From Eriocheir sinensis (Eukaryota > Arthropoda > Malacostraca > Decapoda > Varunidae), in contig NC_066529.1 of assembly GCF_024679095.1 (NCBI RefSeq), positions 176,001-240,000 on the forward strand: 64,000 bases of DNA, read 5' to 3'. The translations under genes were made by a program, and so were the position numbers. Below the pieces are notes generated by a model. It had not been told where the DNA came from. It made no database searches and was given only the letters and a program-made list of their open reading frames with translations. Shown here one piece after another: positions 12,290 to 23,935 of this stretch (positions are counted from its first letter, which is position 1; the number at the start of each line of letters is the position of its first letter).

Positions 12290-12960
12290 AGACCCTTCCG
12301 CCCCTCATGTCAGCTACTTGCAAAGGTCAATAAGGAGATCAATCAAGTTCTCACGAGTCTTGTTTTAAGATTCACGGTAAGGAGAAAGTTAAAACTACCA
12401 CCTGGGTCATCAAACTGCCCCTGGAAATTCTCACAACTCCTACAAAAGCCTGTCAAATGTGTGCACTTGGAACAATATTTTTTAAGAATGTGACTGTCAG
12501 ATGCCAAAAAGGAGATCAATCGGGTTCTAATTGAGTGGTTTTGAAGGTTCATGGTACATAGGAAGGGTTAATCTATCACCAGGGTCATAAAACTACCCCT
12601 GGAAATGCCCAAACCTCCTACGGAAGCCTTAAATACAAGTCTCTCGGGATGGCTTTTTCAAGAATGTGAGCCTCGGACATTTCCGCTCCTCACATCAGCT
12701 ACTTCCAAAGGCCGTAAAGGAGATGAATTGAGTTCTTTTGACTTGTTTTATAGGTTCATGGTAAAGAGGAAAGGTCTTGCTACAACCAGGGTTATAAAAC
12801 TACCCCTGGAAATGCCCACAACTATGAAAGCCCTGTCAGTTGACCTCACTCAGGGGACAAAATGTTTTTGAATACGACACTAATACAACCAATACAATGT
12901 TTGAGGTTCTTGGTACAGTAGAAGGGTTACACTCCCTCTGCACGATGAACGGTTAAACCA
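12290..12960 (+). repeat. 104-bp family and associated 60-bp lead sequence, diverged
   Basis: Two cycles of CATCAGCTACTT..AAAGG, GGTTCTAATGAGTG-like and ACTACCCCTGGAAATGCC segments. The arrangement resembles 2370-2540, so this is a dispersed copy of the same composite repeat. Confidence 0.7.
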
Positions 12961-13509
12961 CCCATGAAAACCCGGTTAGCCTTCTCTGTGGCTTTGGGAA
13001 ACAGTCATAACAGCTTTTCAAACAAGCAAACTGCGGTGTCATGAAGTTCAAGAATACAGGCTTTATTCAGAAGGTAATTCCTCGTACAGTAAGCAGTATA
13101 ATCTGACTTACAGTGGACTACACAGACTCTGGAGATAGAGAGTAAAGATCCGCACTCGTAGCTCACCCAAACAGGTCCCAATGTTACGTACCACATACCT
13201 GTAACCGCATATACGTAACAGCACACTTCCCTTCAGTACCAGGAGGCTGGGTCCCCACACGGTACAATAATATCATGTTTAAGGAGAAAGAAAGATGCTT
13301 GGCGTGAGAACAGGGTAACTTTTGATATGAATAGTGGCACTGTACGGAAACATCTGAACATGGACCGGGGCTTTCAGAAGGTGCACCCAAGGAGAAAGAC
13401 TTAACTAGCAGATGCTTGGCGTGAGAACAGGCTAACTTTTGATAAGAACTATAAAGTGCTGGACATCAGGAAGTGAATCAAGGTACTTTGGACTCATGGA
13501 AGTACCCTC
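12961..13509. other. Unassigned spacer with a short direct repeat
   Basis: Mostly unique-looking. The phrase GATGCTTGGCGTGAGAACAG occurs at about 13292 and again at about 13402, a local duplication of roughly 40 bases. Nothing else is recognised. Confidence 0.4.
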
Positions 13510-14119
13510 TTGGTGAGTGAATGGAGTGGCGAGTGTTTGTAGGATATGTCCAGGGGTGGTTATAAGACACTGGTGGTAGTTTGACCCTTCCTCTGTACCA
13601 TGAACATAAAGACACACACATTTGGCAAAGCTTTTGTAGGAGTTTTGGGTATTTCCAGTAGTTTTATGGCCCTGGTGGTAGTGTGACCCTTCCTCTGTAC
13701 CATGAACCTAAAGAAACACACATTTGACAAGGCTTTCAAGGGAGTTTAGGGCATTTCCAGGGGGTAGTTTTATGACCCTGGTGGTAGTGTGACCCTTCCT
13801 CTGTACCATGAACCTAAAGAAACATATTTGGCAAGGCTTTCGTAGGAGTTTGGGGCATTTCCAGGGGTAGTTTTAGGACACTTGTGGTAGTTTGATCATT
13901 CTTCTGTACCATGAACTTAAAGAAACACACATTTGACAAGGCTTTCGAGGGAGTTTTATGCATTTTCAGGGGGTAGTTTTACGATCCTGGTGGTAGTGTG
14001 ACCCTTCCTCTGTACCGTGAACCTAAAGAAACACACATTTGACAAGGCTTTCAAGGGAGTTTTGAGTATTTCCAGTAGTAGTTTTATGACCCTGGTGGTA
14101 GTTTGACCCTTCCTCTGTA
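13510..14119 (-). repeat. 104-bp tandem array, best preserved block
   Basis: About six head-to-tail units. CTCTGTACCATGAAC recurs near 13592, 13693, 13799, 13902 and 14010, giving a period of 102 to 106 bases. Each unit also has AAAGAAACACACATTTGACA, AAGGCTTTCG and GGTAGTTTTATGACCCTGG. The block is interrupted by a pogo/Tigger-type MITE and resumes at 14875. Confidence 0.93.
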
Positions 14120-14874
14120 CAGGAAATCCCCTATATACGAAAGGGTTAGGGACTGAAAAAAACTTTCGTTTATCGATTTTTCGTATATCGAAGCCATTTC
14201 CCCCATAGGATTGTTAATAAATAGGGGGGTTAGGGACCAGTGCCAGAAAAAAAAAAAAAAAAAAAGAAAAAAAAAGTTAAATATAACTATGCTTAAAAGC
14301 AATTTACTACTCACAATACAATGAAGCATAAGGCTCATAAATAATTAAAACAATTACCATTTCCTGTTCCTTTACTGTTATAGAAATGCATTACATATGT
14401 TAGGACAATCCCTCTAACTTTCGTCACTACAACTCATCATAACATTGCAAATTTTTACTTCCCAAGCAGTGAAAGGCCAGTTGCGACTCTAGTGCCCGAA
14501 ACACGTCCCAAACAGTACACAACCGCACCACTCCAAGCCCCCCCACAACCCCGCCATAACCCTCACGTTTCCTCACGCTGGGTGGGATGTGTTTGGATTC
14601 GAGTGAAGCAAGGGTTCACAAACTGGCAGCTAAGTGATGGCGTTGAAGTGGAGGGACTGGACATGGACACTTGCTGCCTAATCACTGCGAGTGTCGTGAG
14701 GCTGTTGACGGTGGCGACCGATATAGACATCAGGTGCGAAACAGTGGGCGGAAACTGTCGTACTTTTCGTATATGCGAAGCATGTCTTTCGTGAACCGAA
14801 AATTGTCCTATATTTTTCACTTTCGTATATCCGAATTTTCGTACATCGAGCTTTCGTATATCGGGGATTTCCTG
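14120..14874 (-). mobile_element. pogo/Tigger-type MITE, 755 bp
   Basis: Termini are CAGGAAATCCCC and GGGGATTTCCTG, flanked by TA on both sides. Its two ends are those of the 5.1 kb element at 45771-50859 in reverse order, joined by an internal deletion, so it is a deletion derivative. It is inserted inside a 104-bp unit: removing it and one TA restores CTCTGTACCATGAAC. It holds an A-rich run near 14245 and palindromic TTTCGTATAT motifs near both ends. Confidence 0.92.
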
Positions 14875-15128
14875 TACCATGAACCTAAAAAAACATATTT
14901 GGCAAGGCTTTCGTAGGAGTTTGGGGCATTTCCAGGGGTAGTTTTAGGACACTTGTGGTAGTTTGATCATTCTTCTGTACCATGAACTTTAAGAAACACA
15001 CATTTGACAAGGCTTTCGAGGGAGTTTTGGGTATTTCCAGGGGTAGTTTTATGACCCTGGTGGTAGTTTGACCCTTCCTCTGTACCCTGAACCTAAAGAA
15101 ACACATATTTGGCAAGGCTTTCCTATAC
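14875..15128 (-). repeat. 104-bp array, continuation
   Basis: About two and a half more units, starting in the middle of the unit that the MITE split and ending at the long inverted repeat at 15129. Confidence 0.9.
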
Positions 15129-16063
<935 letters not shown>

Positions 16064-16190
16064 CTTTAGGAGTCTTTGACATTTCCAGGAGCATAGTTTT
16101 ATGACCTGGTGGTAGTGTGACCCTTCCTCTGTACCATGAACAAGAAGAAACACTCATTAGAACCCGATTGCCCCCCTCTTTGACCTTCAG
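16064..16190 (-). repeat. 104-bp family unit
   Basis: One unit, with CTTCCTCTGTACCATGAACA, continuing the array beyond the inserted element. Confidence 0.75.
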
Positions 16191-16505
16191 AAATACGGTA
16201 CATAGTTGACGTGAGAAGTGAAATTGTCTTATAATACCAATCCCAGGATATAGTTAATATTGTGTCATCAAAACCCAGATTAAATTCAAACCTCTCCTGC
16301 GTCCATCCCATTCTGATTGGGCTCATGTTAACGCCGCCCTGCACTGTGACGCCTTGTTTAAGAGGCAAGAAGGATGGAACGGAGAGGGAGAAAGCTGTTG
16401 CCGAGAGGGAGATTTTCTCCCTCTCGGCAACAGCTCCGTAAGAGGGATTTTGGTGGAAGCAACCAAGATTTTCAGCAGAAACAACTGGATTACAGGCACG
16501 GAAGA
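16191..16505. other. Spacer containing a perfect hairpin
   Basis: No gene is recognised. A perfect 20-base inverted repeat (AGCTGTTGCCGAGAGGGAGA) with a 3-base loop lies at 16393-16435. Confidence 0.6.
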
Positions 16506-16509
16506 TTAA

Positions 16510-16794
16510 CCCGGTAGCAGCGACGGGCCAAATTTGTTGCTTTACCGTGTAGCAGCGACGGGCCAAATTTGTGGCTTTACTGTGTAGCAGCGACGCGCCA
16601 AATTCGTGGCTTTACCATGTAGCAGCGATGGGCCAAATTTGTGCCATAATATAAACCCCCCAAAATAGATGATACATAAACTGATCACAAATGCTTTGAT
16701 ATATATTATGAAATGGTTTGTGTGAGGGGTGATTTTTTCTCATTTTTCTCACGTAGAGGGACCATTGATAAACATGGTCCCCGATGCTACAAGG
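16510..16794 (+). mobile_element. Complete family A MITE, 285 bp
   Basis: Flanked by TTAA at 16506-16509 and 16795-16798. The left end is CCCGGTAGCAGCGACGGG and the right end is CCCCGATGCTACAAGG. It contains about four 35-bp internal units, against about ten at 5454, so unit number varies between insertions. Confidence 0.85.
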
Positions 16795-16799
16795 TTAAG

Positions 16800-17059
16800 A
16801 ACTGAGGATTTAAATGAAAACAATTGGGATTTTAGTGGAAACAACTCAGTTACAGCCACACAAGAATAAGAACCAAGAATTTTAATGAAAAAAATGGGAT
16901 TTTTTGTGGACAAAATCATGATTTTTGTGGAAACGGCATAATTTTTGTGGAAACGGCTGGGATTTTAGTGGAAAGGATGAGGATTTATGCGGAATTAACT
17001 GGGATTTTAGTGAAAAGGGCAAGGATTTAAGCAGAATTACCTGGGATTTTAGTGGAAAG
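16800..17059 (+). repeat. Degenerate 30 to 50-bp repeat
   Basis: The phrases GGGATTTTAGTGGAAA, GAATTAACTGGGATTTTAG and GAGGATTTA recur six or more times with drifting spacing. Confidence 0.75.
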
Positions 17060-17420
17060 GACGACGAAGAAAGGGAGAGGGAAGAGGTATTTTAGGGAAG
17101 AGAGGGGATGTTTTAGTAAGGGAGGAAGGGAAGAAGGGGAGAGAGATTTAAGCAGGGGAGAGAAGTGGGGGAGAGGTGTCAGCAAGGAGGGAGGGAGGGA
17201 GGGGGGGAAGGGAGAACAGTATGGAGAGAAATATCAGCAGGGAGGAAAGGGGAGGGGAAAACAGAACAGTCTGGAGAGAGAGATTCCAGCAGGCGAGGAA
17301 GGGGGAAGAGATGTTTCAGCAGGGAGGGAGGGAGGATTGGGGAGAGAGATTTTAGCAGGGGAGGAGAGAGAAGAAAACTTGAGGGTAGGGTAGGGAAGGG
17401 AGGAGGGGGAGGCATTCCTG
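17060..17420 (+). repeat. Purine-rich minisatellite
   Basis: About nine diverged units of the type GAGAGAGATTTCAGCAGGGA. The strand is over 85 percent purine, which explains the long frames on both strands. Confidence 0.85.
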
Positions 17421-17462
17421 CGTCAACTGGTGGAATGTTTAAGGTTCTCATACTGATGCGCA

Positions 17463-17612
17463 CACTTAACATCAGCCCACCAGAGGGGTTCAAACTTGCT
17501 GAGGGACTGTTCTAATGTCTCAAGCCAGGGGAGTGGGATTAAACAGTAGCCCAGTGTGAGGTTTTTGTTCATATATGACCCAGGAAACATTCAACAGTCA
17601 CATCAAAGTACT
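17463..17612 (+). repeat. 150-bp segment duplicated at 19363-19505
   Basis: TTAACATCAGCCCACCAGAG through ACATCAAAGTAC is repeated 1.9 kb downstream. The upstream copy has an intact CACTTAACATC junction, whereas the downstream copy has a family A MITE fragment abutting its TTAA. Confidence 0.85.
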
Positions 17613-18015
17613 GTATTTTAGCGACTTTTAACCCTGTAGCAGCGAGGATCATGATTTTTAACCCGTACAGTGTTTAGTACATGCATATACATACCTCTTA
17701 GGGAAGTGTTTAGTACATATGCAAGCTCTTTTGAGGGCTTATGCGCCATTTGTTTTTGTTTGTGTATGTAACATTGTTCATTTACAGTAAAGAGCAATAA
17801 TTTGACAAGTCTTGGTAGTTTTAAATGGATGTTAAAGGCCCTTTCTGTAAATTTGTCTGCATTCCAACAAAAATCATTATACAAGAAGGTAAGTTACTTT
17901 CTTCTAGGTAATTACTCCTCAATTCTATAATCAGTAAGGCATAAGGAATTGTAAATTATGCTTCAGAGTAATCGAAAATGAAAACTGAGAGTCGGAAGCA
18001 TCACAGTATTATGTT
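17613..18015. other. Unassigned spacer
   Basis: About 400 bases. A tiny TTAACCCTGTAGCAGCG remnant of family A ends lies at 17628-17665. Nothing else is recognised. Confidence 0.4.
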
Positions 18016-18705
18016 GAAGTTGGAAAGTTTGGTTCAGTGGGCAGCGCATCATCTGTGGTCATATGCCAGAGAGAGACAGAAGGGGAAGGAATTATAGGAG
18101 AAGGGAACGGTTGGAAAGTTTGGTTTAGTGGGCGCAACATCTGTGGTCATATGCCGGAGACAGAAGGGGAAAGAATTACAGGAGAAGGGAACAGGGAAAG
18201 TTTTGTTTAGGTGGCGCAACATCTGTGGTCATATGCCGGAGAGAGACAGAAGGGGAAGGAATTATAGGAGAAGGGAACAGTTGGAAAGTTTGGTTTAGTG
18301 GGCGCAACATCTGTGGTCATATGCCGGAGACAGAAGGGGAAAGAATTATAGGAGAAGGGAACAGTTGGAAAGTTTTGTTTAGGTGGCACAACATCTGTGG
18401 TCATATGCTGGAGAGAGACAGAAGGGGAAGGAATTATAGGAGAAGGGAACGGTTGGAAAGTTTGGTTTAGTGGGCGCAACATCTGTGGTCATATGCCGGA
18501 GACAGAAGGGGAAAGAATTACAGGAGAAGGGAACAGGGAAAGTTTTGTTTAGGTGGCGCAACATCTGTTGTCATATGCCGGAGAGAGACAGAAGGGGAAG
18601 GAATTATAGGAGAAGGGAACAGGGAAAGTTTTGTTTAGGTGGCGCAATATCTGTGGTCATATGCCGGAGAGAGACAGAAGGGGAAGGACTTATAGGAGAA
18701 TGGAA
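18016..18705 (-). repeat. Tandemly amplified SINE tail, about eight units of 84 to 94 bp
   Basis: Each unit runs TTGGAAAGTTTGGTTTAGTG, ATCTGTGGTCATATGCCGGA, GACAGAAGGGGAAGGAATTA, GGAGAAGGGAAC. In the single SINE at 25475-25751 this segment occurs once, as the 3' tail. Two unit variants alternate in part (with or without an AGAG expansion), pointing to higher-order copying. Confidence 0.92.
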
Positions 18706-18886
18706 CAGATCCCAGGAGATGGGACACATCCCCCAATTAATACCTGGTACACTGCTGGGTGGACAGGGGTGTAGGGTATCGGAAAAGCCACCCAAATTTT
18801 TCCACTCTGCCCGGGAATCGAACCCGGGCTCTCTCGGTTGTGGGCCGAGTGTGTTAACCACTGCACCACGAAGCCCTCGGTATTAT
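18706..18886 (-). mobile_element. tRNA-derived SINE, head and body
   Basis: On the minus strand it starts CTTCGTGGTGCAGTGGTTAA, an A-box-like region, and has the B-box-like GGGTTCGATTCCCGGGC about 35 bases on. It then has a CAGCAGTGT..CCAGGTATTAAT body shared with the SINEs at 25475, 37643 and 53346. The tail continues into the amplified array. It is a retroposed pseudo-tRNA, not a tRNA gene, because the acceptor stem is not complementary. Confidence 0.88.
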
Positions 18887-19170
18887 GTTGAGCTCTGAGA
18901 ACTACAGTTGTAGTACAGACGGCCTTGAAGCGAGCAGTGCTGCCTGATCCAACCATTTTCTTGTATTTAAAATTAGTTTATTTTTTAGTTTTTCTTGTGA
19001 TGTAAAGAAGTACTTATACACATTACTCAAGCTATAGGGTTGTGAGAAGTGTTTATAATGGAAAAAACATAGGCTCTAAAAAATTAAAATAAATTTCCCT
19101 TTCCTGGTATGACATGGTTAGCTTTGAGATGCAGAAAACTCTATCTATGACAAAAGACCACACTGTATGG
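18887..19170. other. Unassigned AT-rich spacer
   Basis: About 280 bases without a recognised feature. Confidence 0.4.
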
Positions 19171-19362
19171 GTTAATGGTCCCTCTAAGTGAGAAAATTGA
19201 GAAAAAATCACCCCTCACACAAACCATTTCATAATATATATCAAAGCATTCGTGATTAGATTATGTTTTATTTATTTTGGGGGGTTTATATCATGGCACA
19301 AATTTGGCCCGTCGCTGCTACACGGTGAAGCCACAAATTTGGCCAGTCACTGCTACCGGGTT
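19171..19362 (-). mobile_element. Family A MITE, shortened
   Basis: Begins at the internal TTAATGGTCCCTCT of the family and ends GTCACTGCTACCGGG followed by TTAA, with two 35-bp units. The outer 25 bases of the left end are missing and the internal TTAA forms the boundary. Confidence 0.75.
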
Positions 19363-20533
19363 AACATCAGCCCACCAGAGGGATTCAAACTTGCTGAGGG
19401 ACTTCTAATGTCTCAAGCCAGGGTAGTGGGATTAAACAGTAGCCTAGTGTGAGGTTTTTGTTCATATACGACCCAGGAAACATTCTACAGTTACATCAAA
19501 GTACACCACATGGTATTCGTTAAATGCGAGGGTTATGTTCTGCAAAAAGCTCGCATAATGTGAATTCACATATCGAACTTATCATCCCATTAATTATAGG
19601 GGGTTATGTTCCACGACCCGTTTTAGAACCCTCTAACTATTTATTTCGGCACCGTTTCAGAATAATAAAGCACTAAAGCAACAATAAAGCACATTGATTG
19701 CTTCCGGGGAGACACACCCAAAGTCTACGATACATGCTGATAATTAGGTACCAGGGGTGGGTTTCATCAAAGTTCCCAAGTCCTTGGAAGTGTGCTCAAG
19801 GAGTCCCAAGCGTGCAAGAAACCTTGGGCATGTTTCACGAAAGCTCCCAAGCCTTGGAACTCTGCCTATCTCGCTCGCCGCCTTGGGAGGCCGTGCAGGG
19901 TCTCCCAAGCGCTCCCAAGGAAGGTTCCAAGCATCAGACTGTAAACATGGCAGCCCGTGAACAACCCCACCAGCACCGACCAAGGAATTTTCGCCCGAGA
20001 AGGGACATCTTTAACCCTCTCGCACACAGTAAGATACTAGAACATGCGCAAATAAAAATAGAGGAAAAATATATATAAACAATAGACACTCGTTTCAAGT
20101 CTCCGTATAGAGTATTGTAGACAATAAATCCTAAGTACCAACTCTTCCCCATTTGCTATCTCGAAATTTTGTGGGCCAACTTTTTTAGCCGAATATATGT
20201 TTCGAAGCGGAATTTAGTGAGGATTCTTATGGTATCCTCAAAATCTTCGTACGCCTATTAGTTCCTGAGTTACACCAAGAAAACTGTATTTTTTCCTCTC
20301 CCGTCAGAGTAGGCTAACAACTAAAAATCGCTCCACGTTCCTCATTTACTTTCCTTAGAAAGGTTGCCATTATTACCTCTAAGAAACTTATCCCAACAAA
20401 TGACACTCCAAATTTTACGCACTTTCACCGAGAATTTAATTTTTAATAATTTTTTTTACTTTTATGACGCGTTTGCCATCATGCGCCAGGACCTTTTACT
20501 TTGATGGCATAAACGCGTCATCGTCTTGTGAAG

Positions 20534-21060
20534 GTTAACGAGTACGATGACACCGAGTTCAAGAAGAGGTACAGGGTGGATCGTGCTGGCCTGTTGTTCG
20601 TCACTGACTTGGTGCGGAGCTGAAAGTGGCGTTGACTCTGCGATACCTCGCCACCGAGAAAATGCAGCAGTGCAGCGCAGATGACTTTGGAGTTTCCCGG
20701 GCCACAGTCAGCAGAATCATCACCCAGACCGTGGATGCTCTCGTGACACAAGAGAATATGAGGCGGTTCATGGGGTTCCTTTTAAACCAGGGGGAGCAGC
20801 AGAGAATGAAGGCGGAAATTGCTGGTTTTCCCGGTGTGGTGGGTGCTGTTGATGGCACCCACGTAAGAATAGTTTACATGAGCACGAAGAAGTGTACGTC
20901 AACCGCAAGAACTACCACAGCATCAATGTGCAAGTGTTATTTGATGCACAGTACAAGCTGCAGGCCATGGTGGCGAGGTGGCCAGGGTCTACTCACGACT
21001 CACTAAATGTTTGTTTACACCGTGGTGCCGTTGAAGATGCAGACGGAAAAAAATACGTGC
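20534..21060 (+). pseudogene. Broken PIF/Harbinger (HARBI1-like) transposase
   Basis: HARBI1-like nucleases cut and paste PIF/Harbinger DNA transposons through a DDE catalytic triad. Three frames carry consecutive pieces. The first, from 20534, has an acidic N-terminal start (VNEYDDTEFKKRY). The second (20626-20880) has a helix-turn-helix-like FGVSRATVSRII and the first catalytic motif VDGTHVRI. The third (about 20892-21060) has YVNRKNYHSINVQ and WPGSTHDS, which carry the second Asp. A stop after SLVR-type sequence near 20620 and a frameshift near 20880 break it. The third catalytic Glu and the C-terminus are absent, so it is inactive. The family call is firm because three separate signature blocks occur in order. 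Confidence 0.85.
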
Positions 21061-21176
21061 ACATATTCCTTACAATGAAGATACTATCGCTGTATTTCAA
21101 CTAAATATCAATTGTTTATATTTATAATTCCATAATTATATATGAGGCCCCCAGAGGCAAAGGCAGGAACTCGCCA

Positions 21177-21687
21177 AAACATAGTTTTGAGATACAGCGC
21201 TTTGAAGTTTTGTAACTTTTATTTTACGATACTGCGTCAAGGAATGTGTTATGATTTGGTATCAAAAGAAAGCTGAGAACAAGACAAATACATCTGTAAA
21301 AGTATCAGAGACTAAAATAATGTGTAAATATTTTTTTTGTAATTTATAAGTATGTTTTTTTTAATGAAATATAGTAGGGGTGAAATTTTTACACCAATAA
21401 AAGTGTTTTTAAATGTTAATTAATACACGAGATTGTACTCACTATCCTTTACAGTTGAGCAGTGAAGAGATGAGGTCCCTATGGGGCGTTTGGGGTGGGG
21501 GTGGGGGGGGGGGGCTTGTAGTATCCGTAAAAATAAAGTAATCTTGTAGTTTCCGTAAAAATAAAGTGGTTTTCCGAAAAAAATAAAGTAGTCCACACTG
21601 GATGCAAAGTTCATTATCCAAACTTAGCCTAATCATAACTTTACGTAACCTAACTTAATCTAACTTGATGATTGTGTAGGATTCTTA
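21177..21687. other. Interior of the 38-bp-end element, no gene seen
   Basis: AT-rich, with a 12-base G run near 21503 and nearby AATAAAG motifs in the same strand. There is no recognisable coding content. Confidence 0.4.
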
Positions 21688-21975
21688 TTGTGGCCCTCGA
21701 GCTCGGTATTGACCCGATCACAAACATTACATGAATCAGACTTGGGGGGTTCAAATCCAATATTAAATTCGTGGTCAAAAATCCATTCATACAGCCACTG
21801 TTTAACTTCCTTATCTTTGTTGTTATTCTTCTTAATCCAGTCTCTGTACATGTCGTACAAGGTAACTTTGTTTAATCCTGGAGGTAGATATTTCTTGTGT
21901 GGCGATTTGGCACGAGAGTAATGACTTGAAACAGTTTTTAAACTCTTAATGTGCTCCCTAACCAACTCACGCCAC
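21688..21975 (-). pseudogene. Transposase-like fragment, family uncertain
   Basis: The minus strand encodes about 95 residues with a pattern found in repeated, uncharacterised arthropod and cnidarian proteins: VREHIKSLKTVSSHYSR, a KKYLPPGLN segment, MYRDW, then EFNIGFEPPKSDSCNVCDRV, whose spaced cysteines suggest metal binding. The open frame continues upstream to 22208 but that part looks like non-coding sequence. The downstream catalytic half is missing. I infer a remnant of the transposase belonging to the surrounding inverted-end element. The superfamily is not settled from memory. Confidence 0.55.
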
Positions 21976-22269
21976 GAGAAAATGTGTAAATAATGCGTAG
22001 TTATAATCCTGCACGTGTGACACGCGGGAGTGTTTACAGACTGAGGTGGCGGAGGGAAAAGGATGCACGCTGATTGGCTGGTGGGAGGTGTGTGGCTGGG
22101 GTGGAGCACGCTGATTGGCGCAACCGGGCGCGCGTGGTGTTGGCGAGTTCCTGTGTCTGCCTTTGAGAGGCACCTCGTGCTCTCACTGTGATGGGACAGA
22201 ACTTTCACCCTTGTTTAGCATGTCAAGAAGGTTGTGTATCCCTTCCAAACTTTTCACCGGTTAAGAGGA

Positions 22270-23660
22270 AGGCCTGGGGCGGGATTCATCAAACCATTTA
22301 CCGGACCTCTGTTTGGTAAGTCTCGCGGTATCTCCGCCCACCCGGTAAATCGGCATTCATCAACCACTTACCGGAGCCGTGGTAAGGCCAAAAGTTACCG
22401 CGGCTCTGAGCACCCGTAACTGAGTTACCGCAGGCGTGGTAAGTGGGTAGATACTGCCGCGGCTCATGTTCGGAGGCGATTTTGAGCCTATGTATTTTTT
22501 ACCTCGTGACGTGCCCTACACCATCAGAAGCAGAAAAGCATGAAGATTTAGGATCTGGGCTTATAGAACCGATGTGACGAAAACCAGCTGAGTACGAAGG
22601 AGTTGAAGATAAATAATGCAAGAAAATGTGTACTCCCTATTCATTTAACTTTGATTTTCGTATGTGTATTTACACATTATTGTTACAATTTTATGCTAGT
22701 GTGATGCAGAATTTTCTCAGGAAGATGATGGTGGTCTCCATTTTTCTCAAAAATGAATTATGGGGTCAGGAAACAGGGTGGGAGTGAGGTGTGTGAAGTC
22801 GTCGGTTTGGGATGAACTGGGCAGACCCGTGCACGGCCTCAGGCCGGCTTCACGTGCAGGCCGCACTCTATAGTATGTAAGTCTGTGGAACTGTCCACCC
22901 ACATGACTTTTCCCTACTTGTTAAAACACTGCAGAGGGAATAATGTTCTGTCTGTGACAGTCACCTCCCGTCTCAAGTCTCCAATATTCTTGCTGTGGAG
23001 TTTAATGTCGTAAAATTTTGCTCTGACCTCCTCCACACTACTCACGAAGCCACTCGATCTCGCCATTCACCTCAGCAGCCACAACTTCCCGCGCCCACAC
23101 CCATTGCTTGGCTGCACCAGTGAGGCATGATGGCAATGGCCCCCTAGCCAATTTTGGTTGCGAGGGGTGAGTATGGGCAAACATTAGAATAATACCCAAT
23201 CTTGTGATAGCGAGGCACGCAGCTGGCATTGGCGACGGAATACTATGAAGGTAACATACAAAAATGTTCAGAATATAGCTAGGCTACGTAAGCGAGTATA
23301 TTTTTATTTCAAGAATAAATATACAAGTAACGTGCATTCATTCGTAAAAAACGCATCTAATTGAGTGATCACCACGCTAATTATTTGTTTTAAGGCAGTA
23401 TTTACGCCTGTACAATACATTGATTTTGAAGTCTGTGTATTAGTAAACAAACGACACGTGAAAGCTGAAATACAGCATCAAAGGTCGCACGTGATTGGCT
23501 ATCCAGCCCAACCAATCGTTGCTAGGGTGCGAGTTACCGGAGCGTTACCATACCGTTGATGAATGCCGTGTTTGAAAGATGCCGCAGCTCTGGTAGCGCT
23601 CCGGTAAATGTGAGAGATACCGGAGGCGTGGTTGGTAAGATTGATGAATCCGGGCCCTGA
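22270..23660. mobile_element. Non-autonomous element with GGATTCATCAA ends
   Basis: The left end GGGCGGGATTCATCAAACC and the right end (reverse complement GGGCCCGGATTCATCAATC) match, and both are followed by TTTACCGG/TTACC motifs. Many TTACCG/CGGTAA repeats occupy the first 180 and the last 160 bases. The middle 1.0 kb has no recognisable protein. The end sequence resembles PIF/Harbinger-type MITEs, by inference only. Confidence 0.6.
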
Positions 23661-23935
23661 ACTGTTCCAAACCAAAGAAAACGGAAAATGGCCTGAGTGG
23701 CGAGTTCCTGCCTTTGCCTCTGGGGGCCTCATATAAGAAGTGTAATTTAGGTTAATTGAAGACATATTAGACGTCAAAGCGACGCGGAAGATTGGCAACG
23801 CTGGTTACTCCCAAGACCGCCCCCACCCCTACTTGGAAGTGCTTGTGGCGCAGTGATGAAACACGCCCAAGAAATTCTCCCAACTGTGCGTGACGTCACC
23901 ACGCTTGGAAGAGCACTATGATGAAACCCACCCCT

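Larger units (their letters stand above)
21139..23735. mobile_element. DNA element with perfect 38-bp inverted ends
   Basis: Bases 21139-21176 (GAGGCCCCCAGAGGCAAAGG core) are the exact reverse complement of 23698-23735. The outer bases are TATAT/ATATA, so an AT-rich target duplication of 4 or 5 bases is possible. The element carries a minus-strand transposase-like fragment at 21688-21975 and a second inverted-end element at 22270-23660. A partial third copy of the end (GGCGAGTTCCTGTGTCTGCC) lies at 22142. It sits inside the PIF/Harbinger element. Confidence 0.8.
19753..23935. mobile_element. PIF/Harbinger-type element, interrupted
   Basis: The left end AGGGGTGGGTTTCATCA (19753) matches the right end TGATGAAACCCACCCCT (ending 23935) in inverted orientation, followed on both sides by CTTGG/CCAAG-rich subterminal sequence. 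The interior holds HARBI1-like transposase pieces in frames at 20534-21060. A clean 3-base target duplication is not visible. About 2.6 kb of its length is a later insertion (21139-23735). Confidence 0.65.

Noticed and set aside
18790..18886. Functional tRNA gene on the minus strand
   Set aside because: A- and B-box-like sequences are present, but acceptor and anticodon stems do not pair properly and a SINE body follows. The same holds for 25675-25747, 37745-37831, 53447-53532 and 61970-62042, although the last has the best-preserved head.
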